Shown here: in pieces, positions 52,948 to 61,785 of the stretch
Numbering within the stretch: position 1 is the stretch's first letter
Layout of the letters: the number at the start of each line of letters is the position of its first letter
Assembly: GCF_001513975.1 (NCBI RefSeq)
Contig: NZ_KQ947992.1
Span: 248,001-312,000 of the forward strand
Reading direction: 5' to 3'
DNA: 64,000 bases
Source of the DNA: Streptomyces curacoi
GTDB taxonomy: Bacteria > Actinomycetota > Actinomycetes > Streptomycetales > Streptomycetaceae
Notes under the pieces: model-generated
The model's database searches: none
Seen by the model: the letters and a program-made list of their open reading frames with translations, nothing else
Told to the model about the DNA's origin: nothing
Program-made: the position numbers and the translations under genes

Positions 52948-53520
52948 CTAGCGCTCCCCGCCCGGCACCCACAGCACGTCCCCGACCTCCTTGTTCGCCG
53001 TCCGCGCCAGGATGAACAGCAGGTCCGACAGCCGGTTGAGGTAGGTCGCGGTCAGCGGGTTCATCGTCTCGCCGTGCACCTCCAGCGCGGCCCAGGTCGA
53101 GCGTTCGGCACGGCGTACGACCGTGCAGGCCTGGTGGAGGAGAGCCGCGCCCGGGGTGCCGCCCGGGAGGATGAAGGACCGCAGCTTCTCCAGCTGCTCG
53201 TTGAAGTGGTCGCAGTCCGCCTCCAGGCGGTCGATGTAGAACTGCTCCACCCTGAGCGGCGGGAACTCCGGGTTCTCCACCACCGGCGTCGACAGGTCCG
53301 CACCCACGTCGAACAGGTCGTTCTGCACGCGGGTGAGGACCTTGACGATCTTGTGGTCCAGGTTGCCCAGCGCGATCGCCGTGCCGATCACCGCGTTCGC
53401 CTCGTTGGCGTCCGCGTACGCGGAGATCCGCAGGTCGGTCTTGGCGACCCGGCTCATGTCGCCGAGGGCGGTGGTGCCCTGGTCGCCGGTCCTGGTGTAG
53501 ATGCGCGTCAGATTGACCAT
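52948..53520 (-). CDS. Cob(I)alamin adenosyltransferase, PduO type
   Basis: 190 residues from ATG 53520 (MVNLTRIYTRTGD). It transfers adenosyl from ATP to cob(I)alamin to make adenosylcobalamin. 'YTRTGDQGTTALGDMSRVAK' is the ATP-binding N-terminus. 'ADANEANAVIGTAI', 'LPGGTPGAALLHQACTVVRR' and 'YLNRLSDLLFILAR' complete the PduO signature. It stands alone. Confidence 0.94.
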   Translation of the reverse strand: MVNLTRIYTRTGDQGTTALGDMSRVAKTDLRISAYADANEANAVIGTAIALGNLDHKIVKVLTRVQNDLFDVGADLSTPVVENPEFPPLRVEQFYIDRLEADCDHFNEQLEKLRSFILPGGTPGAALLHQACTVVRRAERSTWAALEVHGETMNPLTATYLNRLSDLLFILARTANKEVGDVLWVPGGER

Positions 53521-53533
53521 GTGGCCAGCGTAG

Positions 53534-54283
53534 TTATGCTCCGGCCGTCCGGAACACACGTGTGCCCACCGTCACGGCCAGGGCCGCGAAGGCGACCGCC
53601 ACCAGAACGCCGTACAGCATGTGCGCTGTCGCGTACGAGCCCACGTACGCGTCCCGCACCGCGTCCACCAGATAGCGGAACGGGATGAAGCGGGAGAGGA
53701 CGTCCAGCCACGCCGGTCCCAGTGTCATCGGCAGCATCAGGCCCGACAGCAGCATCATCGGCAGGGTCAGCGCGTTGACCGCCGGGCCGAATTCCTGCGG
53801 GGTGCGGACCTTCATGGCGAGCGCGTACGACAGCGAGGCCAGCGAGACCGTCAGCAGCGCGACGAACGCGAAGCCGATCAGCACGCCCGGCAGGGGCGCC
53901 CTCAGCCCCATCACCAGCGCCGCCAGCACCAGCAGCACGGCCTGGAAGACGAACACCGTGGCGTCCCGCAGCACGCGGCCCAGCAGCAGCGCCAGGCGGC
54001 TGACGGGGGTCACGCGCATGCGCTCCACCACTCCCTGGCCGTTCTCCATGATGATCGCGAAGCCGGCGAACGACGCGCCGAACAAGCCCAGTTGGAGCAG
54101 CAGACCGGGCACGAGCACCTGCCAGGAGCTGCCTCGCCCGCCGAGCGGGAGGCCGGTCAGCAGCGGGCCGAAGAAGAGCAGGTAGAGCAGCGGCATCAGG
54201 ACGCCGAAGAACAGGGCGAAGCGGGAGCGCAAGGATTGGCGGAGGTAGCGGCCGTAGATGAGGGCCGTGTCGTGGGTCAGCAT
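53534..54283 (-). CDS. ABC-2 type transporter permease (drug exporter)
   Basis: 249 residues with six hydrophobic segments. 'FALFFGVLMPLLYLLFFGPL', 'NGQGVVERMRVTPVSRLALL' and 'SGLMLPMTLGPAWLDVLSRF' fit the DrrB-like ABC-2 family. It follows the ATPase gene 28 bp upstream on the same strand, making a two-gene exporter. Confidence 0.9.
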   Translation of the reverse strand: MLTHDTALIYGRYLRQSLRSRFALFFGVLMPLLYLLFFGPLLTGLPLGGRGSSWQVLVPGLLLQLGLFGASFAGFAIIMENGQGVVERMRVTPVSRLALLLGRVLRDATVFVFQAVLLVLAALVMGLRAPLPGVLIGFAFVALLTVSLASLSYALAMKVRTPQEFGPAVNALTLPMMLLSGLMLPMTLGPAWLDVLSRFIPFRYLVDAVRDAYVGSYATAHMLYGVLVAVAFAALAVTVGTRVFRTAGA

Positions 54284-54311
54284 CTGAGAGGTCCTGTCCG
54301 TCCTGGGCGTC

Positions 54312-55094
54312 CTATACGGCTACGGGGGGCCGGCCGGCCGGCTCGGCGCTGCGGCCGGTGATCGCGAGGAACGTGTCCTGGAGCGGGGCGTCGATCGAGC
54401 CGCCGTAGCGGAGCTTGAGCGCGCTCGGTGTGCCCTCGGCCACCACCACGCCCTGGTCGACGATCACCAGGCGGTCGGAGAGGGCGTCGGCCTCGTCGAG
54501 GTAGTGGGTGGTCAGGAAGACGGTCGTGCCGTGCTCGTCGCGCAGGCGCCGGACCAGGTCCCACAGGTCGGCGCGGCTGCCCGGGTCCAGGCCGGTCGTC
54601 GGCTCGTCGAGGAAGAGGACCTTCGGGCGGTGGGTGAGCGCCATCGCGATGTCCAGACGGCGCCGCTGGCCGCCGGAGAGCGCGCCGCACTTGCGGTCGA
54701 GCAGGTCGGTGAGGCCGAGATCGCGGGCCAGCTCCTCGGCGCGCCCGGCTGCCTGATCCTTCGTCAGGCGGTACAGCCGCCCCTGGGTGACCAGCTCCTC
54801 CCGCACCGTGATCTGAGGGTCCACCCCGCCCGACTGCGCCACATAGCCGCACGCCCGCCGCACTCCGGCGGAGTCGGTCGCGAGGTCGCAGCCGGCGACG
54901 GTGGCCGCGCCGCCGGTGGGGGCCAGCAGGGTCGTGAGCATCCGGAGCGTGGTCGTCTTGCCCGCGCCGTTCGGGCCGAGAAAGCCGAGGATCTCCCCTT
55001 CGCGGACGGTCAGGTCGATGCCGCGCACGGCTTCCACGGGGCCGAGCTTCGTCTGGAAGGTGCGGGCCAGTCCGGCCGTGCTGATGATTGCCAT
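54312..55094 (-). CDS. ABC transporter ATP-binding protein (DrrA-like)
   Basis: 260 residues. Walker A 'LGPNGAGKTTTLRMLTTLL', Q-loop 'CGYVAQSGGVD', signature 'LSGGQRRRLDIAMAL', Walker B 'VLFLDEPTTGLD' and H-loop 'FLTTHYLDEAD' are all intact. The C-terminal extension ('VVAEGTPSALKLRYGG') is typical of antibiotic-resistance DrrA proteins. It is divergent from a TetR regulator. Confidence 0.95.
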   Translation of the reverse strand: MAIISTAGLARTFQTKLGPVEAVRGIDLTVREGEILGFLGPNGAGKTTTLRMLTTLLAPTGGAATVAGCDLATDSAGVRRACGYVAQSGGVDPQITVREELVTQGRLYRLTKDQAAGRAEELARDLGLTDLLDRKCGALSGGQRRRLDIAMALTHRPKVLFLDEPTTGLDPGSRADLWDLVRRLRDEHGTTVFLTTHYLDEADALSDRLVIVDQGVVVAEGTPSALKLRYGGSIDAPLQDTFLAITGRSAEPAGRPPVAV

Positions 55095-55107
55095 GACCCC
55101 AGAAAAA

Positions 55108-55153
55108 CAGAGTCCCCCAAATTTTGCAACGACTCCAAGTTTTCAGAGACCCC
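55108..55153. promoter_or_regulatory. Direct repeats between ABC exporter and TetR gene
   Basis: CAGAGTCCCC (55108-55117) and CAGAGACCCC (55144-55153) flank AAATTTTGCAACG, an AT-rich patch in the 89-bp divergent gap. The arrangement suits overlapping divergent promoters controlled by the TetR protein. Confidence 0.45.
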
Positions 55154-55183
55154 AGTGATCGTGGTCCGGCCTACGATGAGGCC

Positions 55184-55825
55184 ATGGCAGAGGGGCTCAG
55201 GGAACGGAAGAAGCGCGAGACCAGGCAGCGGATCTCGGACATCGCCACGGGGCTGTTCCTGGAGCACGGGTTCCTTACGGTGACCATCGCGGACGTGGCC
55301 GAGGCGGCCGACGTGTCCGTCAACACCGTCTACAACTACTTCCCGGCGAAGGAGGACCTGTTCTTCGACCGCTCCGCCGGCGTCGTCGAGCAGCTGTCGC
55401 GCTGGGTGCGCGGCCGGGACGAGGGGGAGTCGGCCGCCCGTGCCGTGCTGCGCGAGCTGCGGGCAGAGGCCGAGGCCGTCTCGCCCCGGATCGGCCTCAT
55501 GCAGGGCTACGACCGCTTCATGCGCGTCATCCATGAGGCGCCGCCGCTGCGCTCCCGGCTGTGGAGCCTGCAGCAGGAGATCCACGACCACCTGGAGGCG
55601 ACCCTGCGGGAGGAGACGGGCGCGCCCGACGGCGACCCGCTGCCCGGCCTGATCGCCGGTCAGATCTCCTGGATCCATCAGACCGTTTTCGTGACGATCG
55701 GCCGCGAAATGGTCGCCGGGCGCAATCCGGACGAAGTGTCACGCGAGGTGCTGGTGCTTCTCGACGACATCGAGGAGCTGTTGAGCGAGAAGGTGCTCAA
55801 CTACGCCGTCCGAGGCGCGCAATGA
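55184..55825 (+). CDS. TetR-family repressor, probable regulator of the ABC exporter
   Basis: 213 residues from ATG 55184. HTH: 'RQRISDIATGLFLEHGFLTV', then 'TIADVAEAADVSVNTVYNYF' and 'PAKEDLFFD'. The helical C-terminal domain is expected to bind a ligand. It is divergent from the DrrAB-like genes and 89 bp away, the standard layout of a self- and pump-repressing regulator. Confidence 0.93.
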   Translation: MAEGLRERKKRETRQRISDIATGLFLEHGFLTVTIADVAEAADVSVNTVYNYFPAKEDLFFDRSAGVVEQLSRWVRGRDEGESAARAVLRELRAEAEAVSPRIGLMQGYDRFMRVIHEAPPLRSRLWSLQQEIHDHLEATLREETGAPDGDPLPGLIAGQISWIHQTVFVTIGREMVAGRNPDEVSREVLVLLDDIEELLSEKVLNYAVRGAQ

Positions 55826-55982
55826 CCCGCGCCGGTGTGATGTCCGTCAGATGAGACGTGACTCGCATTACTAAGCGGTCACACCGTCCCCCACGAGCGC
55901 TAAGGTCCGCCGGAGAAGCAATCGTCAACAGCGTGTCAGCGCACGCGCAGTCATGCTGCCGTGATTCAAAGGGGAGTCGTCA

Positions 55983-56831
55983 GTGGCACGGAAGCTCGCC
56001 GTCATCGGGGCCGGACTCATGGGTTCCGGTATCGCCCAGGTCTCTGCGCAGGCGGGCTGGGACGTGATCCTGCGTGACGTCACCGACGAGGCGCTGAAGC
56101 GTGGCACCGACGGCATCAAGGCCTCGTACGACAAGTTCGTCAGCAAGGGCAAGCTGGAGGCGCACGACGCCGACGCCGCCGTCGCCCGGATCACCGCGAC
56201 CACCGACCTGGACGCCGTCGCCGACGCGGACATCGTCGTCGAGGCCGTCTTCGAGAAGCTCGAAGTCAAGCACGAGATCTTCCGCACGCTGGACAAGATC
56301 GTGAAGGACGACGCCGTCCTCGCCTCCAACACCTCCGCCATCCCGATCACCAAGATCGCGGCCGTGACGGAGCGCCCGGAGCGCGTGGTCGGCACGCACT
56401 TCTTCTCGCCGGTCCCGATGATGCAGCTGTGCGAGCTGGTGCGCGGCTACAAGACGAGTGACGAAACCCTCGCCACCGCGCGTGAGTTCGCCGAGTCCGT
56501 CGGCAAGACCTGCATCGTGGTCAACCGCGATGTCGCCGGTTTCGTGACGACCCGCCTCATCGCGGCCCTCGTCGTCGAGGCCGCCAAGCTCTACGAGTCG
56601 GGCGTCGCCTCGGCCGAGGACATCGACATCGCCTGCAAGCTGGGCTTTGGCCACGCCATGGGCCCGCTCGCCACGGCGGACCTCACCGGCGTCGACATCC
56701 TGCTGCACGCCACCAGCAACATCTACACCGAGTCCCAGGACGAGAAGTTCGCCCCGCCGGAGCTGATGCGCCGGATGGTGGACGCGGGTGACATCGGCCG
56801 CAAGAGCGGGCAAGGCTTTTACAGCTACTGA
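55983..56831 (+). CDS. 3-hydroxybutyryl-CoA dehydrogenase
   Basis: 282 residues from GTG 55983, behind AAAGGGGAG. The NAD motif is 'LAVIGAGLMGSGIAQVSAQA'. 'FFSPVPMMQLCELVRG' contains the catalytic His/Glu region, and 'GFVTTRLIAALVVEAAKLYE' with 'AMGPLATADLTGVDILLH' are C-terminal domain signatures. It oxidises 3-hydroxyacyl-CoA (FadB2/Hbd type) in fatty-acid or butyrate metabolism. Confidence 0.94.
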   Translation: MARKLAVIGAGLMGSGIAQVSAQAGWDVILRDVTDEALKRGTDGIKASYDKFVSKGKLEAHDADAAVARITATTDLDAVADADIVVEAVFEKLEVKHEIFRTLDKIVKDDAVLASNTSAIPITKIAAVTERPERVVGTHFFSPVPMMQLCELVRGYKTSDETLATAREFAESVGKTCIVVNRDVAGFVTTRLIAALVVEAAKLYESGVASAEDIDIACKLGFGHAMGPLATADLTGVDILLHATSNIYTESQDEKFAPPELMRRMVDAGDIGRKSGQGFYSY

Positions 56832-57032
56832 GCGTTCGTAAAGCACCGCCCGGCCCCTCGACGCATCACGCGATGGGGTGAATTCGGTATCGGTTCGCTT
56901 ACAGACGGCAACCTCTGACCGCTCAACGCAGTCAGAGGTTGCATCACCGGCCACAGCGAAGACTCATAGCAAACACAGGCACAGACACAGACAGAGCACC
57001 GCGGAGCACGAACGCACGCTTGGGGAGCGCAT

Positions 57033-57356
57033 ATGCACATCAGGGGCGACCACGCCGAACTGGTCGTCGGGGGGCGCCTCGACGTCCGCAGCGCGGCGGA
57101 CGCCCGTACGGTCCTGCACTCGGCCGTCGACGACGGAGCCGGCGATCTGGTGCTCGACCTGTCCGAGCTGGACTCCTGGGACGCCACCGGACTCGGGGTG
57201 ATCATGGGGGCCCACCGGCGGGCCGGCCGCTGCGGCCGACGCCTGGTGCTGCGCGGCGTACCGCCGCAGATGCAGCGCCTGCTGGTGGCCACCCGACTGC
57301 ACCGGATCCTGGCGATCGAGGGCAGTATCGGGGTGGAGTCACTGCCCCGGGTGTGA
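57033..57356 (+). CDS. STAS-domain anti-sigma factor antagonist-like protein
   Basis: 107 residues covering one STAS domain. 'AELVVGGRLDVRSAADARTV', 'LVLDLSELDSWDATGLGVIM' and 'GRRLVLRGVPPQMQRLLV' follow the SpoIIAA/RsbV pattern. The phospho-acceptor position in the D-S/T-x-G loop appears to be Thr ('WDATGLG'). It would act by partner switching with an anti-sigma kinase. No kinase gene lies beside it. Confidence 0.85.
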   Translation: MHIRGDHAELVVGGRLDVRSAADARTVLHSAVDDGAGDLVLDLSELDSWDATGLGVIMGAHRRAGRCGRRLVLRGVPPQMQRLLVATRLHRILAIEGSIGVESLPRV

Positions 57357-57613
57357 CACCCGGCACGGGTGGGGCCGGACAGTCGGGCGTTCCGGCTGCG
57401 AACCGCACGTCGCGCACAATCCTCACGAGACTGTGACGTCTCGGACGGCGCGGTACCCCGAACTGTCGTAGATACTGTGCGAAGGTTTAGGGTTCGGCTG
57501 CCCGCTGCCTAAACAAACCCCTTCGAGCGGGCCCGGACCAGAAGCGACAGCGCGAGTGCAAAGGCCGGGAGGGGCCGCAAACAGCACACGACGCTTTTGG
57601 GGGGCTTGAACCT

Positions 57614-60187
57614 ATGGACCCGAACAACCGGGGACCCGAGGAGTACGGCCATGATGGCGACGGCCAGCCGCCGCGCCAGCGCCCGCCCAGGGATCCCCTC
57701 ACACCCGACTTCGGACAGCACTCGCCCGCACTCGCCCGCACGGTGCAACTGGTCTCGGGCGACTACCTGCTCACCGTCAATCCCGTCGACGGCAGCGAGA
57801 TCGAGGTCTGTCCGCCGGCGGAGCGGCCCGCGCGGCCCGAGAAGCTGACCCCGGCCGAGCGCGCCGAGGTCGACCGCGCCGCCAAGCCGTCCGTCCCGCC
57901 CGGCCCGAGCCGGCCCGCACAGCCGCTCCTCGCCCGCCAGGACGAGCGCGAACAGCTGGTACGGATGCTCGCGCGCGGCCGTTCCGTCCGCCTGGTCGGC
58001 CCCCCGGGCGTCGGCCGCACCAGCCTGCTCGACCTCGTGGCCGAGGACTGCGCGGATCTCGCCCCCGACGGCGTGGTCCGCCTCAACGGCTTCCACCGCA
58101 CCTCCGAGGACCTGCTGTACGACCTCTTCCACGCCGTCTACAGCGCGCCCCTGCACCGCCCGGCCCAGGACGAACTGCTCGCCCTCGTCCGTGAGATCGG
58201 CGCGGTCGTCGTCCTGGACGACATCGAGTTCGGCGGCGCCGCGCTCGACGAGCTGCTGGACGCGACGCCCGAGTGCGCCTTCCTGATCGGCGCCACCCCC
58301 GAGGTGCCCGCGCCCTCCGTCGAGTCCGGCGTCGAGGACGTCGCCCTCGGCGGTCTGGACCGTGCCGCGAGCGTGGAGCTCCTGGAGCGCCAGGTCGGCC
58401 GGGTCCTCACCGAGGACGAGGCGAACTGGGCGGGCGACCTGTGGTTCGAGTCGGAGGGCCTGCCGCTGCGGTTCGTCCAGGCCGGGGCCCTGCTGCGGCA
58501 GCGGGACCGGCTGCGGGCCGGGGCGGACGCCGTCGACGAGTTCGGCGTCTTCGAGGACGCGCCGCCGGTCGACGCCTCCTTCGCCGCCCCCTTCGACGCT
58601 TCATCCGAGGCCGAGGCCGAGGGCCGCCGCGAGGAGGTGCCGCTGCCGTCGGTCGGCGAGGCGGCCGGCCCCGCGCCGCTGCTCGCCTCGCGGCTCAGCG
58701 CCTCGGCCCGGGCCGCCCTGAAGTTCGCCGTCGCGCTCGGCGGCGAGGTGCCGCACCAGGCGCATCTGCCCGCGCTGGTCGGTGACACCCACGCGGACGC
58801 CGCCCTGGGCGAGCTGGCCGACTGCGGGCTGGTCTCGCCGGTCGGCTCCCGCTACCGGCTGGCCGCCGGGGTGCAGGCCCAGCTGACGGCCGCCGGATAC
58901 GCCGAGGACGTCCAAGCGGACGCCCTGACCGCCGCCCAGCACTACGCCTGGTGGGCCGGGCACCCGTCGGTCACCCCGGAGCGCGTGTGCGCCGAGGCGG
59001 ACGCCGTGCTCGCCGCGCTGGGCGTGCTCGTGCCCGGCTCGCCGCCCGCCGAGGGCGAGGAGAGCCCGACGGTGCAGCTGGCCCGTACGGCCGCGCCCGC
59101 GTTCGCCGCGGGGCTGCACTGGAGCGCCTGGGAGCGGGCGCTGCGAGCGGGCGCCGAGGCCGCCCGGCTGGCCGGTGACGTCTCCGAACAGGCCTACTTC
59201 CACCACGAGTTGGGTGTCCTCGCGCTGTGCGGCGGCCAGTTGGACCGGGCCCGTGCCGAGCTGGAGACCTCCGTCGGCCTGCGCGGCGCCCTCGCCGACA
59301 AGCGCGGCACGGTCGCGGGCCGCCGCGCCCTGGCGCTGGTCGCGGACCGCTCCGGTACGACGCCGGGCGTGGCCGCGTTCGGTGCGACGGCGGGGGAGGA
59401 GGTGCCGGACGCGCGGTACGAGGAGTCGGCCTCGCCGCCGGGAGGAGTGCCGGCCGCCTTCCCGCCCGGCGGGGACGGCACGACGCTGGTCACCTTCCAC
59501 CGCTCGTCGGCTTCGCCGTCGTCCCTGGCGGCCTCGTACAAGGGCCGCGGAGGCGTCCGTGGCTTCGCCCGGCGCAACCTCGTCGCGGCCGGCGCGGGGG
59601 CGCTGCTCGTGGCCGTGCTCGGCACGGTGGTGACGCTCGGCGCCACCTCCGACAACGACCCCAATGCCCCGGCCGACCAGGTCGGCGTCAACCCGTCCGC
59701 CAGCCAGGGAATCGGTGACGGCAGCCTGGGCGCCGACAAGGCGGAGGGCGACGACGGGAAGGGCTCCGGCGACACCGGCAAGGCGACCAGCCGGCCCACG
59801 GATCCGGGTCCCGACGGCACCTTGGGCACGTCCGACGATCCGACCCCGGCGGAATCAGGGGAGCCCTCGGACGACCCGAGCGGTACGCAGGGTTCGGGCG
59901 GCGGTTCCTCGAACTCGCCGTCGAAGCCGCCGTCCTCGACGACGAGGCCGCCGACTTCCAAGCCGCCGACGTCCGAACCGCCGACGACCGAGCCCCCGAC
60001 GTCCGAGCCGCCGACCAGTGAGCCCCCGACCTCCGAGCCGCCGACCAGCGACCCGCCGCCCTCCTCCCCGGAGACGTCGGACTCGGCCAGCGGCCCGGCA
60101 ACCTCCAGCGCCCCCGCGAGCAGTTCGGCGAGCGCCCCGGAGACAGGTGAGGCGGGATCGCCCAGCAGCTCGGACTCGATGATCTGA
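57614..60187 (+). CDS. Large membrane-anchored P-loop protein with Pro/Thr/Ser-rich tail
   Basis: 857 residues. After a charged N-terminus comes an NTPase-like region with P-loop 'LVGPPGVGRTSLLDLV' (~128-142) and Walker B-like 'AVVVLDDIEF' (~200). The P-loop Lys is replaced by Arg. Residues ~360-590 are helical, winged-helix/TPR-like. One membrane helix ('NLVAAGAGALLVAVLGTVVT', ~655-675) is followed by ~180 mostly disordered external residues with repeated PPTSEPPTS units. The architecture suggests a cytoplasmic STAND-like sensor tied to the membrane. The function is unknown. Confidence 0.78.
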   Translation: MDPNNRGPEEYGHDGDGQPPRQRPPRDPLTPDFGQHSPALARTVQLVSGDYLLTVNPVDGSEIEVCPPAERPARPEKLTPAERAEVDRAAKPSVPPGPSRPAQPLLARQDEREQLVRMLARGRSVRLVGPPGVGRTSLLDLVAEDCADLAPDGVVRLNGFHRTSEDLLYDLFHAVYSAPLHRPAQDELLALVREIGAVVVLDDIEFGGAALDELLDATPECAFLIGATPEVPAPSVESGVEDVALGGLDRAASVELLERQVGRVLTEDEANWAGDLWFESEGLPLRFVQAGALLRQRDRLRAGADAVDEFGVFEDAPPVDASFAAPFDASSEAEAEGRREEVPLPSVGEAAGPAPLLASRLSASARAALKFAVALGGEVPHQAHLPALVGDTHADAALGELADCGLVSPVGSRYRLAAGVQAQLTAAGYAEDVQADALTAAQHYAWWAGHPSVTPERVCAEADAVLAALGVLVPGSPPAEGEESPTVQLARTAAPAFAAGLHWSAWERALRAGAEAARLAGDVSEQAYFHHELGVLALCGGQLDRARAELETSVGLRGALADKRGTVAGRRALALVADRSGTTPGVAAFGATAGEEVPDARYEESASPPGGVPAAFPPGGDGTTLVTFHRSSASPSSLAASYKGRGGVRGFARRNLVAAGAGALLVAVLGTVVTLGATSDNDPNAPADQVGVNPSASQGIGDGSLGADKAEGDDGKGSGDTGKATSRPTDPGPDGTLGTSDDPTPAESGEPSDDPSGTQGSGGGSSNSPSKPPSSTTRPPTSKPPTSEPPTTEPPTSEPPTSEPPTSEPPTSDPPPSSPETSDSASGPATSSAPASSSASAPETGEAGSPSSSDSMI
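59950..60062 (+). repeat. Repeats encoding PPTSEPPT units
   Basis: Imperfect tandem copies of a 12-15 bp unit (CCGACCTCCGAGCCG-like) encode the P-P-T-S-E repeats of the external tail of the large P-loop protein. Confidence 0.7.
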
Positions 60188-60247
60188 CCTGCGTCAGCCA
60201 AAAACTGCGCCGCCGCAACGGCGATCGACCACAACGGCGCGTTCTGA

Positions 60248-60282
60248 CGGTGCCGAACCGACCTCAGACGAGTTCGGCACCG
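60248..60282. terminator. Bidirectional terminator hairpin
   Basis: CGGTGCCGAAC pairs perfectly with GTTCGGCACCG (11 bp) across a 13-nt loop, between the convergent P-loop protein and nucS genes. There is no T-tract. Confidence 0.7.
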
Positions 60283-60346
60283 CCGGACGCCGCCGTACGG
60301 TTGGAGCGCTGTTGCGGCGGAGACAGGTGGGCGACGGTCAACGGGG

Positions 60347-61018
60347 TCAGAACAACCGCAGCTTGTCGTCCTCGATGCCCCGCAGCGCGTCGTAGTCCAG
60401 CACCTGGCATCCGATCCCGCGGTCCGTCGCCAGCACCCGGGCCTGCGGCTTGATCTCCTGCGCCGCGAAAATGCCCCGCACCGGCGCGAGATGGGGATCG
60501 CGGTTCAGCAGCTCCAGATAGCGCGTGAGCTGCTCCACACCGTCGATCTCGCCCCGCCGCTTGATCTCCACCGCGACCGTCTGGCCCTCGGCGTCCCGGC
60601 ACAGGATGTCGACCGGGCCGATGGCCGTCATGTACTCGCGGCGGATGAGCGTGTAGCCCTCGCCCAGCGTCTCGATGCGGTCGGCGAGGAGTTCCTGGAG
60701 GTGCGCTTCCACGCCGTCCTTGATCAGGCCGGGATCCACACCGAGTTCGTGCGAGGAGTCGTGGAGGATCTCCTCCATCGTGATGATGAGCTTCTCGCCC
60801 GCCTTGTTGGTGACCGTCCAGACGTCTTTCTGCTCGCCGTCACCCTCCTTCAGGGTGCAGGGCGGCGACATCCAGTTCAGGGGCTTGTAGGCCCGGTCGT
60901 CCGCGTGGATCGAGACGCTGCCGTCCGCCTTGACCAGGATCAGACGGGGCGCCGAGGGCAGGTGGGCGGTGAGCCGGCCCGCGTAGTCGACGGAGCATCG
61001 GGCAATGACGAGACGCAT
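60347..61018 (-). CDS. nucS: Endonuclease NucS (EndoMS), mismatch repair
   Basis: 223 residues from ATG 61018. N-terminal DNA-binding part 'MRLVIARCSVDYAGRLTAHL', and C-terminal nuclease 'IGPVDILCRDAEGQTVAVEI' with 'EIKRRGEIDGVEQLTRYLEL', the PD-(D/E)xK residues. It ends in 'DDKLRLF', which fits the beta-clamp-interacting tail. NucS cuts mismatched DNA and replaces MutSL in actinobacteria. Confidence 0.95.
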   Translation of the reverse strand: MRLVIARCSVDYAGRLTAHLPSAPRLILVKADGSVSIHADDRAYKPLNWMSPPCTLKEGDGEQKDVWTVTNKAGEKLIITMEEILHDSSHELGVDPGLIKDGVEAHLQELLADRIETLGEGYTLIRREYMTAIGPVDILCRDAEGQTVAVEIKRRGEIDGVEQLTRYLELLNRDPHLAPVRGIFAAQEIKPQARVLATDRGIGCQVLDYDALRGIEDDKLRLF

Positions 61019-61283
61019 GGTCGGCAACGCTACTCGACGGGCGCCGGTCGACGCGATTCGCCCTGGGGGAGTCCGTAAGACCCCGGACTGCCCCTGTTCA
61101 TTTCTGGCCGATTGTGTGCCCAACGGGGACCGCCCATGTACGCATTCTCCTGGTGCGGTCACCGTCCGTTGCCTACCGTATTAAACGGGAGGTCGCGAGG
61201 CGTGTACGCAGAGTGTCCGGTATCGCGAACTCCCCTATCTGTCCGGCAACCCCTGCTGTTCTGGGGGTGCGAGAGGAGAACCC

Positions 61284-61676
61284 ATGTCGCTCGACGTCTC
61301 ACCGGCCCTACTCGAACAGGCCGAGCGAGGCGAGGTCGACGAAGCCGCCTTCGTCGACTGCGTCCGGACCTCCCTGCCCTACGCATGGGAGATGATCAGC
61401 TCCCTGGTGGCCCAGCTGAAGGTCGACGGCGGCTCGTTCGCCGACAACCAGACGCCCCCGCCGGACGAGCAGGCACGTGGCCAGCTGCTGCGTGCGCTTG
61501 CGAGTGACGCGATACGCGGCGCGCTGCAGCGGCACTTCGGGGTGCGACTGGCCTTCCAGAACTGCCACCGGGTGGCGGTGTTCCCGCTTGACGCCTCGGT
61601 CGACGAGACGCTCGCCCGCTTCACCTCGGTCCGCAGCCAGCTGCTGAACCAGTCTCCGGAGTTCAGGGACTGCTGA
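61284..61676 (+). CDS. SCO5389-family protein, unknown function
   Basis: 130 residues from ATG 61284 behind AGGAGA. 'LPYAWEMISSLVAQLKVDGG' and 'RGALQRHFGVRLAFQNCHRV' are the clearest segments. I recognise it as a conserved Streptomyces protein annotated only by locus name, always near nucS. No catalytic motif is evident. It looks soluble and mostly helical. Confidence 0.75.
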   Translation: MSLDVSPALLEQAERGEVDEAAFVDCVRTSLPYAWEMISSLVAQLKVDGGSFADNQTPPPDEQARGQLLRALASDAIRGALQRHFGVRLAFQNCHRVAVFPLDASVDETLARFTSVRSQLLNQSPEFRDC

Positions 61677-61785
61677 CGCAGAACGCCGCTTGCTTGCCGC
61701 TCCGTACGTGGGAGGTGCATTCAGTACTGGGCGGCAAGCTCCCTGAGGAACCGGGCGTTCAGCCACGTCGGCCACGACAGGGCGT

